Assembly: GCF_001014975.1 (NCBI RefSeq)
Contig: NZ_BBXA01000030.1
Coordinates: forward strand, 79,501-143,500
Origin: Novosphingobium sp. MD-1
GTDB lineage: Bacteria; Pseudomonadota; Alphaproteobacteria; Sphingomonadales; Sphingomonadaceae
DNA length: 64,000 bases
Reading direction: 5' to 3'
The notes beneath the pieces are model-generated. The model was not told the origin of the DNA, did not search any database, and worked only from the letters and a program-made list of their open reading frames with translations. The position numbers and the translations under genes are program-made. Positions within the stretch are counted from its first letter, which is position 1, and every line of letters starts with the position of its first letter. Shown piece by piece: positions 41,184 to 51,500 of this stretch.

Positions 41184-44100
41184 TCAGGCCAGCGTCATCA
41201 AACTGGCGTTTCCTCCGGCCGCGGTGGTGTTGATCGACACGGACTGTTCGCCCACCAGCATCGCCGGTGCATAGCCGCCGGCGGCGCACGGCGCTTCGGC
41301 GGTGACGATCGGGCCGGGCAGCGTGGCAAGCGCCTTTTGCACGGCTGCGATGAAGGCGCCGTCTCCGTGGACCAGCGCGCGGGCGAACGGCCCTGCCTGC
41401 CGCCAGTCCGTCGGTGCCAGCACCCGCTCTGCCAGCGCGGCGGGCAGGGACGGCAGCAGGGCAGGATCGGCAATGACGGCGGCGTTGCCGTGCGTGGTCG
41501 CGTCCTCGATCTGTGCGGCCAGTGCGGCGCCGTCCTGCGCGAACAGGATCACGCGCCCGGCGGGGCCGGTGCGGTAGAGGTTGTGTTCGCCCACCGGGCC
41601 GGGCAGCACGACCTCCGCATCCACCGGGAACGGCAGCGCGGGGCGCGGCTGGACAAGGCGCTGGAGATAGAGCGGTCCGCCCGCCTTCGGTCCGGTGCCC
41701 GAAAGCCCGTGTCCGCCGAAGGGCTGCACCCCCACCACCGCGCCGATCACGTTGCGGTTGACGTAGATATTGCCGACATGGATGCGGCTGGTGACGCGCG
41801 CGATCGTATCGTCGAGCCGGGTGTGGAGGCCGAAGGTCAGTCCAAAGCCCCAGGCGTTGATCGCATCGACCAGCGCGTCGATGTCCTGCCGGCGATAACG
41901 GATCACGTGCAGCACCGGGCCGAAGACTTCCTGTTCCAGATCGGACAGGGCCTCGAGTTCGATGATCGTCGGCGCGACGAACGTGCCGGCCCCGGTTCCG
42001 TCGGGCAGCGGCAGGCGCTCGATCTTGCGCCCCCGCGCGCGCATCGCGTCGACGTGCGCCTCGATCCGCGCCTGCGCCTCGGCGGTGATGACCGGGCCGA
42101 TGTCCGCCGCCAGCCGGTCGGTGCGGCCGATGCGCAGTTCCGCCAGCGCGCCCTTGAGCATGGTGAGCACCCGGTCGGCCACGTCTTCCTGCAGGCACAG
42201 CACGCGCAGCGCGGAGCAGCGCTGCCCCGCGCTGTCGAAGGCCGAGGCGATGACATCGGCCACGACCTGTTCGGCCAGCGCCGAGGAATCGACGATCATC
42301 GCATTCTGTCCGCCGGTCTCCGCGATCAGCGGGATAGGGCGGCCAGTGGCGGAAAGGCGGGTGGAAAGCTGCTTCTGGATCAGGCGGCCGACGTCGGTGG
42401 AGCCGGTGAACATCACCCCCGCCGTCTCCGGCGCGCCGACCAGCGCCGCACCGATCGCGCCATCGCCGGGCACGAACTGGAGCACGTCGGCCGGCACGCC
42501 CGCGGCGTGCAGCAGGCGCACGGCTTCGGCCGCGATCAGCGGGGTTTCCTCGGCGGGTTTGGCCAGCACGGGATTGCCGGCGACGAGCGCGGCGGCGACC
42601 TGCCCGGTGAAGATCGCCAGGGGGAAGTTCCACGGGCTGATGCACACGACCGGCCCCAGCGGCGTGCTGCCGGCAAGGTCGCTGCGCGCGCGGACCGCGT
42701 AGTAGCGCAGGAAATCGACAGCCTCGCGTACTTCGGCCACGGCGTTGGGCACGGACTTGCCCGCTTCGCGCACGATCAGGGCGAGCAGATCGGGCATCGC
42801 CGCTTCCAGCGCATCGGCCCCACGCTCCAGACACGTCGCGCGCGCGTTGATCGGCGTGGAAGCCCAGGTGGCGGCCGCGCCGGCGGCGATGCGGACCGCT
42901 TCGCGCGCGGCTTCGGCGGTCACATCCGCCACGGTGCCGACGGTGTCATCGTGCTCGGCGGGATTGCGTACCGGCCGCGCCGGAAGTGCGGCGAGACGCG
43001 GGGAGGGTGCGGCGCGGACCGGCTCGCGGCTGGCGGCGGCGAAACGTTCGGCTAGATCGGCCAGCACGGCCTCGCTGGACAGATCCACGCCCCGGCTGTT
43101 GCGCCGGCCGGGATAGAGCGCGCCGGGCAGCGCGATGTTCGGGTGCGGCGCGCCGGGAATCGGCATGGCGCGGACCTGCTCCACCGGATCGGCGATGATC
43201 TCCTCCACCGGCACGGCCTCGTTGGCGATGCGGTTGACGAACGAGGAGTTTGCGCCGTTTTCGAGCAGGCGCCGGACAAGGTAGGCCAGCAGCGTCTCAT
43301 GCGTGCCCACCGGGGCATAGATGCGGCAGGGGCGGTCCAGCTTGTCCGCGCCGACGACTTCCTCGTACAGCGGTTCGCCCATGCCGTGCAGGCACTGGAA
43401 CTCGTAAGCCCCGGAGGCGAAGTCCGGCCCGGCCATGGCGTAGATCGTCGCCAGCGTATGCGCGTTGTGCGTGGCGAACTGCGGGAACACCGCGTCCGGG
43501 GCGTCCAGCAGGCGGCGCGCGCAGGCGATATAGGCGACATCGGTTTGGACCTTGCGGGTATAGACCGGGAAATCGGCCAACCCGTCCACTTGCGCCCGTT
43601 TGATCTCGGCGTCCCAGTAGGCGCCCTTGACCAGCCGCACCATGATTCGCCGGCCGGACCGGCGCGCTAGCGCGATGATCCAGTCGATCACATGGGGGCA
43701 GCGCTTGCCATAGCCCTGCACGACGAAGCCCAGGCCATTCCAGCCGGCAAGATCGGGATCGAGCGCCAGGCTTTCGAGCAGGTCGAGCGATAGTTCGAGC
43801 CGATCGGCTTCCTCGGCGTCGATGTTGAGGCCGATGTCGAAACGCTTGGCGAGTTCGCACAGGCCTTTTACCCGGGGCAGGAGTTCGGCCATCACGCGAT
43901 CCGCCTGCGCGCGGGCATAGCGCGGATGGAGCGCGGAGAGCTTGATCGAGATGCCGGGGCCATCCACGATGCCGCGCCCGGCCGATGCCCGGCCGATGGC
44001 GCGGATCGCGTTCTCGTAATCGGCCAGATAGCGCGCCGCGTCGTCCGCCGTCATCGCGGCCTCGCCCAGCATGTCGTAGCTGTAGCGGAAGCCTTTCGCC

Positions 44101-44702
44101 TCCAGTTCGCGCGCGCGCTCCAGCGCTTCCTCGATGGTGCGACCGGTGACGAACTGTTCGCCCATCATCCGCATGGCCAGATCGACGCCGCGCCGGATGA
44201 TCGGTTCGCCGGCGCGGGCGATGAGGCGGGTCAGCGCGTTGCCGAGGTTGCGGTCGTCGACGCTGGCGGTGAGCTTGCCCGTAACCACCAGCCCCCAGGT
44301 GGCGGCGTTGACGAACAGCGACCGGTTGCCGCCGATGTGGGCGCGCCAGTGGCCACCGGCGATCTTGTCGCGGATCAGGGCGTCACGCGTGGCGTCGTCG
44401 GGAATGCGCAGCAGGGCTTCGGCAAGGCACATCAGCGCCACCCCTTCCTGCGTGGAGAGCGCGAATTCCTGCACCAGCTGGTCCACGCCGCTGCCCTTGG
44501 GCCGCGCGCGCAAGGCTTCGACCAGGCGGCGGGCAAGCGCGGACGCTTCGGCGCGGGCCGCGTCTGGCAGCGTCGCCTGCGGCAGCAGCGCGGCGATGCA
44601 GTCCTGCTCGGGCCGCCGATAGGCGGCGGTGATCGCCTGGCGCAGCGCATCCTGTTCGCGGATGGGGGGAGCGAAATCGGCGAAGGGCGGGCGCGTGGTC
44701 AT
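41184..44702 (-). CDS. putA: bifunctional proline dehydrogenase / L-glutamate gamma-semialdehyde dehydrogenase PutA
   Basis: 1172 aa. It oxidises proline to glutamate in two steps. The N-terminal FAD barrel (about residues 140-470) has YAPVGTHETLLAYLVRRLLENGANSSF, and the aldehyde dehydrogenase domain (about 600-1040) has SPWNFPLAIFTGQVAAALVAGN, AETGGQNAM and the catalytic Cys in SAGQRCSALRV. The ribbon-helix-helix repressor domain of E. coli PutA is missing, so regulation must be external; a divergent Lrp-type gene 117 bases away is the obvious candidate. It probably also has a C-terminal domain of the long trifunctional-like type without DNA binding. Confidence 0.95.
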   Translation of the reverse strand: MTTRPPFADFAPPIREQDALRQAITAAYRRPEQDCIAALLPQATLPDAARAEASALARRLVEALRARPKGSGVDQLVQEFALSTQEGVALMCLAEALLRIPDDATRDALIRDKIAGGHWRAHIGGNRSLFVNAATWGLVVTGKLTASVDDRNLGNALTRLIARAGEPIIRRGVDLAMRMMGEQFVTGRTIEEALERARELEAKGFRYSYDMLGEAAMTADDAARYLADYENAIRAIGRASAGRGIVDGPGISIKLSALHPRYARAQADRVMAELLPRVKGLCELAKRFDIGLNIDAEEADRLELSLDLLESLALDPDLAGWNGLGFVVQGYGKRCPHVIDWIIALARRSGRRIMVRLVKGAYWDAEIKRAQVDGLADFPVYTRKVQTDVAYIACARRLLDAPDAVFPQFATHNAHTLATIYAMAGPDFASGAYEFQCLHGMGEPLYEEVVGADKLDRPCRIYAPVGTHETLLAYLVRRLLENGANSSFVNRIANEAVPVEEIIADPVEQVRAMPIPGAPHPNIALPGALYPGRRNSRGVDLSSEAVLADLAERFAAASREPVRAAPSPRLAALPARPVRNPAEHDDTVGTVADVTAEAAREAVRIAAGAAATWASTPINARATCLERGADALEAAMPDLLALIVREAGKSVPNAVAEVREAVDFLRYYAVRARSDLAGSTPLGPVVCISPWNFPLAIFTGQVAAALVAGNPVLAKPAEETPLIAAEAVRLLHAAGVPADVLQFVPGDGAIGAALVGAPETAGVMFTGSTDVGRLIQKQLSTRLSATGRPIPLIAETGGQNAMIVDSSALAEQVVADVIASAFDSAGQRCSALRVLCLQEDVADRVLTMLKGALAELRIGRTDRLAADIGPVITAEAQARIEAHVDAMRARGRKIERLPLPDGTGAGTFVAPTIIELEALSDLEQEVFGPVLHVIRYRRQDIDALVDAINAWGFGLTFGLHTRLDDTIARVTSRIHVGNIYVNRNVIGAVVGVQPFGGHGLSGTGPKAGGPLYLQRLVQPRPALPFPVDAEVVLPGPVGEHNLYRTGPAGRVILFAQDGAALAAQIEDATTHGNAAVIADPALLPSLPAALAERVLAPTDWRQAGPFARALVHGDGAFIAAVQKALATLPGPIVTAEAPCAAGGYAPAMLVGEQSVSINTTAAGGNASLMTLA

Positions 44703-44819
44703 GGGGTGAACCTCTGGAACGGGATGCCACGATCCTATCAGAAGCGGTAAAAGTAATCTGGCTTATTTGGCGCGTTTGAGATAGGAAGATTGAGAAAAAT
44801 GGGGTTGGAAAAGGGCAAT

Positions 44820-45302
44820 ATGCCTCAAGGGAGCGATATTGAAAGGCAACTTGACCCATTCGATCGGCGCATCCTCGATGTGCTCGGGCGCGAGGGGCGC
44901 TTGCCGGTGACCGAACTGGCCGAACGCGTCGGGCTTTCGAAGACGCCGTGCCAGGTCCGCCTGAAACGGCTGGTTGATGACGGCGTCATCACCGGCTTTC
45001 GCGCGGTGATCGACCCTGCGCGGCTGGGGCTGGATCACATCGCCTTTACCGAAGTGAAGCTGTCGGACACGCGCGAGCAGGCGCTGGCCGAGTTTAACCG
45101 CGGGGTGAAGGCGATCGCGGAAGTGGAGGAATGCCACATGATCGCGGGCAATTTCGACTACCTGCTGAAAGTCCGCACCGCCAACATCGCCCGGTTCCGC
45201 GCCGTGCTGGGCGAGAAGATTTCCCGCCTGCCGCATGTTTCGCACACGTCCACGTTCGTGGTGATGGAAGCGGTCAAGGATCTGTCGGGCCGCGCGCCCT
45301 GA
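44820..45302 (+). CDS. Lrp/AsnC family transcriptional regulator, likely proline-responsive activator of putA
   Basis: 160 aa. An N-terminal winged HTH (about residues 12-60, FDRRILDVLGREGRLPVTELAERVGLSKTPCQVRLKRL) is followed by the RAM ligand-binding domain with ECHMIAGNFDYLLKV. The divergent position next to putA (117 bp apart) is the classic PutR arrangement of alphaproteobacteria. The start ATG at 44820 has GGAAAAGGG five bases upstream; an in-frame ATG at 44799 is less likely. Its 3' end overlaps the sensor kinase gene on the other strand by 29 bases. Confidence 0.9.
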   Translation: MPQGSDIERQLDPFDRRILDVLGREGRLPVTELAERVGLSKTPCQVRLKRLVDDGVITGFRAVIDPARLGLDHIAFTEVKLSDTREQALAEFNRGVKAIAEVEECHMIAGNFDYLLKVRTANIARFRAVLGEKISRLPHVSHTSTFVVMEAVKDLSGRAP

Positions 45303-46653
45303 GCTGAACGATAAGGCCGTGCGCGGGCGATGGCCGGTTTTCCAGCGTCAGCGACAGGCCATAGGCGGTCGCGATGTCGTGCGCGATGGCAAGGCCCAGG
45401 CCCGATCCGGGCTTGCCGGGATCGAAGCGGCTGCCAATTTCGAAAGCGCGGGCGATGTCGCCGACGGCAAGGCCGGGGCCATCGTCGATCACGCGGACGC
45501 TGCCGTCCTCGCCAATCACCAGTTGCACCCGGCTTTCGGACCACTTGCCCGCGTTGTCGATGAGGTTGGAAAGCAGTTCGGAAAGGTCCACCGGATCGAC
45601 CGGCCACGCCGCCTCCGGTCCGGCGTGGTTGACGAGATCGAAGCGCTTGTCCGGGTGCAGCCGGCGCATGGCGGAGAGGATCGGCGTCAGCACGTCGGAC
45701 AAGCGGCTGATCGCGCCGGGCGCGCCCGATCCGGCGGCGGAGCGGGCGCGGGCGAGCTGGTATTCGATCTGCTGCGCCATCAGCCGGGTCTGTTCCAGCA
45801 GTACCGCGGCGGGGGCGGAGGTGCCGCGATCCTGCGCCAGCCGTTCGGCCTCGTCGGTGATGACGGCCAGCGGCGTGCGCAGCGCGTGGGCGAGGTTGCC
45901 GGCCTGCACCCGCGCGCGATCGACGATTGCGGTGTTGTGGGCGATATAGGCGTTGAGGTCGTCCACCAGCGGCGCGATCTCCACCGGGTAGTGTCCGTCC
46001 AGCCGCGCGGTGGTGCCGGCGCGCAGGCGCGAGGTGGCCTGCGCCAGCCGGTCGAGCGGGCGGAAGCCGAACACCACGATGAACACGCCCGTCGCCACCA
46101 GCGCTACGGCCAGCGCCAGCAGCCACAGCGTCAGTTCGCGCGCGAAACGGGCGATGGTTTCGTCGAGCAGGCGCTGGTCGGTGGCGATCACGAAGTGGAT
46201 GTCTCGCCCGCTGGGGCTTTTGCGGATCAGACCATAGGTGATGGCGGGGCCGGTCGGCCCGTTGTCGAGCCGGTGGACGATGACCGGGCCATGGGCGACG
46301 TCCTCGTCCAGCGCGCCGCGCGTCATCGAGGCGGAGCGCAGGATCATGCCCCGGTCCACGCTGACTTGCCAGTAGAAGCCCGAAAGCGGCACCAGATAGC
46401 GCGGATCGGACAGCGGGCGGGTGAGTTCGATGTGTTCGCCGGGGCCGATCTTCACCAAGCCGGCCAGCTCCCGGACGTGGACGTCCAGTTCCTCGTGGTA
46501 CTGTTCCTCGATGTGCTTGGTGAAGACGCGCGTGGCCGAGAACCAGATGCCGCCGATACCGAGGCCGACCCACACGAGGATGGCCAGCAACACACGCGCA
46601 CGCAGGCTGTTCAGCAGCCCGCGCGGGCCGGGGAGGGGGGCGTGATGCGTCAT
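45274..46653 (-). CDS. membrane sensor histidine kinase of the metal-efflux two-component system
   Basis: 459 aa. Two membrane helices (about 21-42 and 184-205) bracket a periplasmic sensor domain of about 140 residues. A HAMP-like linker follows, then the dimerisation/phosphoacceptor helix with H256 in LAHALRTPL and an HATPase domain with NLIDNAGKW, DDGPGLA and GSGLGLAI. It resembles PhoQ/CzcS-type kinases. The start overlaps the response regulator's stop by 4 bases. Divergent orientation to the RND efflux genes suggests it senses a periplasmic metal ion. Confidence 0.92.
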   Translation of the reverse strand: MTHHAPLPGPRGLLNSLRARVLLAILVWVGLGIGGIWFSATRVFTKHIEEQYHEELDVHVRELAGLVKIGPGEHIELTRPLSDPRYLVPLSGFYWQVSVDRGMILRSASMTRGALDEDVAHGPVIVHRLDNGPTGPAITYGLIRKSPSGRDIHFVIATDQRLLDETIARFARELTLWLLALAVALVATGVFIVVFGFRPLDRLAQATSRLRAGTTARLDGHYPVEIAPLVDDLNAYIAHNTAIVDRARVQAGNLAHALRTPLAVITDEAERLAQDRGTSAPAAVLLEQTRLMAQQIEYQLARARSAAGSGAPGAISRLSDVLTPILSAMRRLHPDKRFDLVNHAGPEAAWPVDPVDLSELLSNLIDNAGKWSESRVQLVIGEDGSVRVIDDGPGLAVGDIARAFEIGSRFDPGKPGSGLGLAIAHDIATAYGLSLTLENRPSPAHGLIVQLRARGPTDP

Positions 46654-47306
46654 CGTTCGAACCTGTAGCCCAGCCCGCGCAGCGTGGTGATGCGGTCGCG
46701 TCCGATCTTGCGGCGCAGGCGCGAAACCAGCACTTCCACCGCGTTCAGTTCCCGCTGGCTGTCGAGATCGTAGAGGTGCTCGATGATATCGCCCTGCGAC
46801 AGCACCTGCCCGGCGCGGCGCAGGAACAGTTGCAGCAGGCGGAACTCCTGCTTGCTCAGCACCAGCGGCTCGCCATCGCGCAGCACGGTGCGGCTGACCG
46901 GATCGAGCCGGATGCCGGCTTCCTCCAGCCAGGGATCGTGCTTGCCCGCGTGGCGGCGGAACAGCGCGTTCAGCCGGGCTAGCAGTTCCTCGAAACGGAC
47001 CGGCTTGACCACGAAATCGTCGGCGCCGGCGTTCAGCCCTTCCACCTTGTCCTGCCAGCTTCCGCGCGCGGTCAGGATCAGGATCGGGCATTCGACGCGG
47101 CGCGCACGCCAGAAGCGCAGCAGGTCCATGCCGGTGCCGTCTGGCAGGCCAAGATCGAGGATCACCGCCGCCATCTTGTCCATGTCGGGCCAGTCTTCGC
47201 CTTCTGCGCGGTTGCGCGCGAGATCGACGGCAAAGCCTGCGCCGCGCAGGCGGTCGGACAGGCGGCGCGCCAGTTGTTCGTCATCCTCGACCAGCAGCAG
47301 CCGCAT
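46650..47306 (-). CDS. OmpR/PhoB-family response regulator
   Basis: 218 aa. The receiver domain has the acidic pair VEDDE at the N-terminus, the phospho-acceptor D51 (LDLGLPDGTGMDLL) and the KPVRFEE lysine. The C-terminal winged HTH (about residues 125-218) includes LLQLFLRRAGQVLSQ and NAVEVLVSRLRRKIG. The ATG at 47306 follows the 106-base region shared with the efflux operon, so it can act on both promoters. CzcR-like by context; the metal is unknown. Confidence 0.92.
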   Translation of the reverse strand: MRLLLVEDDEQLARRLSDRLRGAGFAVDLARNRAEGEDWPDMDKMAAVILDLGLPDGTGMDLLRFWRARRVECPILILTARGSWQDKVEGLNAGADDFVVKPVRFEELLARLNALFRRHAGKHDPWLEEAGIRLDPVSRTVLRDGEPLVLSKQEFRLLQLFLRRAGQVLSQGDIIEHLYDLDSQRELNAVEVLVSRLRRKIGRDRITTLRGLGYRFER

Positions 47307-47353
47307 CGTTGTTGTCCTTCTCCTCCGCCGATCGGTGAGCAATCGCGAAAAAG

Positions 47354-47390
47354 CTGTCAGTATTCTCCCAAACTGACAAGCTCCTGTCAG
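47354..47390. promoter_or_regulatory. three TGTCAG half-sites in the kinase/efflux divergent region, candidate operator
   Basis: TGTCAG occurs at 47355-47360 and 47385-47390, and its reverse complement CTGACA at 47373-47378. The last two form a 6 bp inverted repeat (CTGACAAGCTCCTGTCAG). They lie 23-58 bases before the adaptor start. Confidence 0.45.
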
Positions 47391-47412
47391 GTTCGTGGCT
47401 ATTGCCCCTGAT

Positions 47413-48519
47413 ATGGACAAGCGGATTCTTGCAGGCGGCGTGGCTGCCGTCGTTCTCGCCGGCGGTGCTTTCTGGTGGAGTGCCAGTCGTGCGCCGGCTC
47501 CCGAAGCAACGGACAGCGCGACGGAAAAAGCCGGCGCGCAGGCGCTGACAGCGGCGCAGATCGAGCGCCTTGGCATCCAGGTGAAGCCGGCGGAAGACGC
47601 CGGCGCGCTGCCGATCGGTTCGGTGCCCGCGCAAGTCAATCTGCCGCCCGAAGCGCGCGTGGCAGTGACCACGCCTTTCGCCGGAACCGCGGTACAGGTT
47701 CTGGTGATCCAGGGACAGGCGGTTGCGAAGGGGCAGGCGCTGGCCGTGGTGCGCGCGGCGGAGCCGGTGCAGTTCGGCGCCGAACTTGCGCGATCCGAAG
47801 CCGATCTGGCGCTGACACGGGCCAATGCCAGCCGGCTTTCGCAACTCGCGCGCGAGGGCGTCGTTGCCGGCGTCCGCGCCGACGAGGCCAGCGCCTGGCT
47901 TCAGCGCAGCGAGGCGAGCGTGCGCGAGAACCGGCGCCTGCTGGCGCTGGCCGGCGCGGGGCGCGATGGCACGGTCACGTTGCGCGCGCCCATTGCGGGA
48001 CGCGTGGCGACGGCGACGGTCGAAACCGGCGCAGCCGTCGGCGGCGGCGCGGCGCCTTTCGTGATCGAAAACACCTCGGCGCTGCGGCTGGACCTGCAAT
48101 TGCCCGAACGGATGGCGGGACAGGTGCAGCCGGGCATGGCAGTGCAGGTGCCGCTGGAGGGCGGCGCCACCGTCACCGGCAAGATACTTTCGGTCGGCGC
48201 CTCGCTCGATCCGGTCACGCGCTCGATTGCGGCGAAGGCCAGCCTTTCGGCCTCCGATGGGCTGGTGCCCGGCAAAGGCGTCACCGCGGTGATTGGCGGC
48301 GCATCCGGCGCCAGCGGCGTGGCGGTGCCGGTCAGCGCAGTCACCCGGATCGACGGACAGGATTACGTCTTCGTGCGCAAGGGCAATGCCTTCGAGCGGC
48401 GCAAGGTGGCCGTCGCCATCGAAACCGGCGGGCGGGCGGTGCTGTCCGGCGGAATCCGGGTCGGGGAACAGGTGGCGACGACGGGCGTGACCGAACTCAA
48501 GTCGCTGGCGGGGCAGTAA
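47413..48519 (+). CDS. RND efflux periplasmic adaptor (membrane fusion protein, CzcB/HlyD type)
   Basis: 368 aa. A single N-terminal anchor/signal (about residues 6-22, ILAGGVAAVVLAGGAFWW) precedes the periplasmic part. A barrel-sandwich (lipoyl-like) halves pattern with VAVTTPFAGTAVQVLVIQGQ and later VTLRAPIAGRVA brackets an alpha-helical hairpin (about residues 120-170); a beta-barrel and membrane-proximal domain follow. The adaptor links the inner-membrane RND pump and outer-membrane channel. The ATG at 47413 is used; a GTG at 47395 would add 6 residues. It is 4 bases from the pump gene. Confidence 0.9.
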   Translation: MDKRILAGGVAAVVLAGGAFWWSASRAPAPEATDSATEKAGAQALTAAQIERLGIQVKPAEDAGALPIGSVPAQVNLPPEARVAVTTPFAGTAVQVLVIQGQAVAKGQALAVVRAAEPVQFGAELARSEADLALTRANASRLSQLAREGVVAGVRADEASAWLQRSEASVRENRRLLALAGAGRDGTVTLRAPIAGRVATATVETGAAVGGGAAPFVIENTSALRLDLQLPERMAGQVQPGMAVQVPLEGGATVTGKILSVGASLDPVTRSIAAKASLSASDGLVPGKGVTAVIGGASGASGVAVPVSAVTRIDGQDYVFVRKGNAFERRKVAVAIETGGRAVLSGGIRVGEQVATTGVTELKSLAGQ

Positions 48520-48523
48520 GGCG

Positions 48524-51500
48524 ATGCTGCGGAGGCTGGTCGAAAAAGCGCTGTCGCTGCGCCTCGTGATGATCGGGCTGGCGCTGGTGCTGGCCGGCGC
48601 GGGGGCGTGGTCGTTCGTCAACCTGCCGATCGATGCGTTTCCGGACATCAGTTCCACGCAGGTCAAGATCATCCTGAAGGCGCCAGGCATGACGCCCGAG
48701 GAAGTCGAAAGCCGGGTGATCGCGCCGATCGAGATGGAGATGCTGGGCATCCCCGACCAGAACGTGCTGCGCTCGGTCGCCAAGTACGCGATTGCGGACA
48801 TCACGATCGACTTCAAGGACGGCACCGATATCTACTGGGCGCGGAACCAGGTGGCGGAGCGCCTGAACGGGGCGATGGGCGACCTGCCCAATACGGTGAC
48901 TGGCGGCCTCGCGCCGATTTCCACCCCGTTATCCGACATGTACATGTTCACGCTGGAAGGGCCGCAAAGCCTTGCCGAAAAGCGGCGGGCACTCGACTGG
49001 ATCATCCGTCCCGCGCTGCGCACGGTGCCCGGCGTGGCCGATGTCAATTCGCTGGGCGGCCATGCCGAAACGTTCGAGGTTTCGCCCAATCCGGCAGCGA
49101 TGGCGGCGGCGGGGCTGACCGTTTCCGACCTCACTACCGCGATCGAGGGCGGCAACCGCAACGATGGCGCGGGGCGTCTGGTCACTGGCGAGGAAGCACT
49201 GATCGTGCGCTCCACCGGTGCGATCCGCACGCTGGACGACCTTTCCTCCGTGGTCGTGCGCTCCTCGCCCGCCGGCATCGTGCGCGTGGGCGATCTCGCC
49301 ACGGTGCGGATCGGCAGCCTGACCCGTTACGGCGCGGTGACGCGCGACGGCAAGGGCGAAGCGGTGGAAGGCCTCGTCATAGGCCTGAAGGGCGCGGATG
49401 CTTCGAAAGTGGTGCAGGGGGTCAAGGCACGCCTGACCGAGATTGCGCCCAGCCTGCCCAAGGGCATGTCCGTCTCGGTATTCTATGACCGGTCCGAACT
49501 GATCGGGCACGCCGTTGGCACGGTCGAGGAAGCGTTGCTCGAAGCCACCGTGCTGGTGATCGTGCTTTTGCTGCTGTTCCTGGGGGATGCGCGCGCCTCG
49601 GTCATCGTTGCGCTGGCGCTGCCGATGGCGGCGCTGCTCACGTTCATCTGCATGCGGGCGATCGGCCTCACCGCCAACCTGATGAGCCTGGGCGGCCTCG
49701 CCATCGCCGTGGGGATGCTGATCGACGGCGCGGTGGTGGTGGTGGAGAATGTGGTCGAGCGCCTTTCGGACGAGAGACATGCGAAATCGGGCAAGCTCTA
49801 CAACGTGCTGGTGGCCTCGGCCGAAGTGGCGACTCCGGTCGCTTCGGGCATGGCGATCATCGCGCTGGTGTTCCTGCCGCTGCTGACGCTGGAAGGGCTG
49901 GAGGGCAAGCTGTTCGCCCCCGTGGCGCTCACGATCGTGCTGGCGCTGCTGTCGGCGCTTGTGCTGTCGCTGACGCTCGTGCCGGTGCTGGCCTATTACG
50001 TGCTGAAAGTGCGGCTGGGCCATCACGAACCATGGCTGATGCGCCAGCTGGGGCCGCGCTATGCCGCGCTGCTCAAGGGCGCGTTTGCGCGCAAGCGGCT
50101 GGTGTTCTCGATCGCGGGCGTCTCGCTGCTGCTGACGGGCGTGGCCTATTCGGCGACAGGAAAGACTTTCCTGCCGACGATGGATGAAGGCTCGGTGATC
50201 GTGCAGCTTACCAAGGTGCCGAGCATCTCGCTGCCGCACAGCCTTGACGACGACATGAAGGTGCAACGGGCCATCCGGGCGAAAGTGCCGGAAGTGACCG
50301 AAGTGATCGCCCGCACCGGTTCCGACGAACTGGGCCTCGATCCGATGGGCCTCAACGAGACCGACAGTTTTCTCAAGCTCAAGCCGCGCAGCGAATGGCG
50401 CGTCAACGACAAGGACTGGCTGGTCGAGGAAATTCGCAAGGTCATGGAAGACCTGCCGGGTATCCAGCCGACGTTCACCCAGCCGATCGAGATGCGCATC
50501 TCCGAAATGCTGACCGGCGCGCGCGGGGATCTGGCGATCAAGCTGTTCGGGCCTGACATCGCCGAGCTTTCGCGCCTGGCCGGGCAGATCCAGCAACGCC
50601 TCCAGACCATCCCCGGCACGAGCGAGGCGGTGACCGTGGCGAACGACAAGGTGGACTACCTCCAGTTCGACATCGACCGCGCGGCGGCCGGGCGCGTCGG
50701 CATGCCGGTCAACGACCTGCAGGACGCGATGCGCGCGCAGGTGGAAGGCGTGCGCGCGGGCGTGGTGGCCGAAGGCGTGCGGCGCGTGCCGATCGTGGTG
50801 CGCGGCGATAGCGGCGCGCAGGACGCGGGCGTGCAGTCCTTCGCCGACCAGCTTTACCGTTCGCCGTCGGGCCAGCTGGTGCGCGCGAGCGACGTGGCGA
50901 AAGTTTCGCGCGTGGAAGGGCCGGTCAAGCTGGAGCACGAGAACGGATCGCGCTTCGCGATGATCCAGGCCTTCGTTTCCGGCCGCGACCTTGTGGGCTA
51001 CGTGGACGAGGCCAAGGCCGACATCGCGCGCAACGTGAAGCTGCCGGCAGGATACCGGATCGTCTGGGGCGGGCAATTCGAGAACCAGCAACGCGCCTCG
51101 GCCCGCCTGGCGCTGGTGCTGCCGATCTCGCTGGCGATGATCTTCGTGGTGCTTTACGCCACGCTGCGCTCAGTGCGGGCCTCGCTGCTGATCCTCGTCA
51201 ACATTCCCTTCGCGATGGTCGGCGGGATGATCTCGCTGGCGATGTCGGGGCAGTATCTCTCCGTGCCCGCCTCGGTTGGCTTCATCGCGCTGCTGGGCAT
51301 CGCTGTGCTGAACGGGCTCGTCATGGTGAGCTATTTCCGCCAGTTGCGCGAAGGCGGTATGCCCCTGGCCGAAGCGGTGCGGCGCGGCGCGGAGCGGCGG
51401 CTGCGACCGGTGCTGATGACCGCCACGATCGCCGCCTTCGGCCTTGTCCCGCTGCTGTTCGCGACGGGGCCGGGATCGGAAATCCAGAAGCCGCTGGCGA

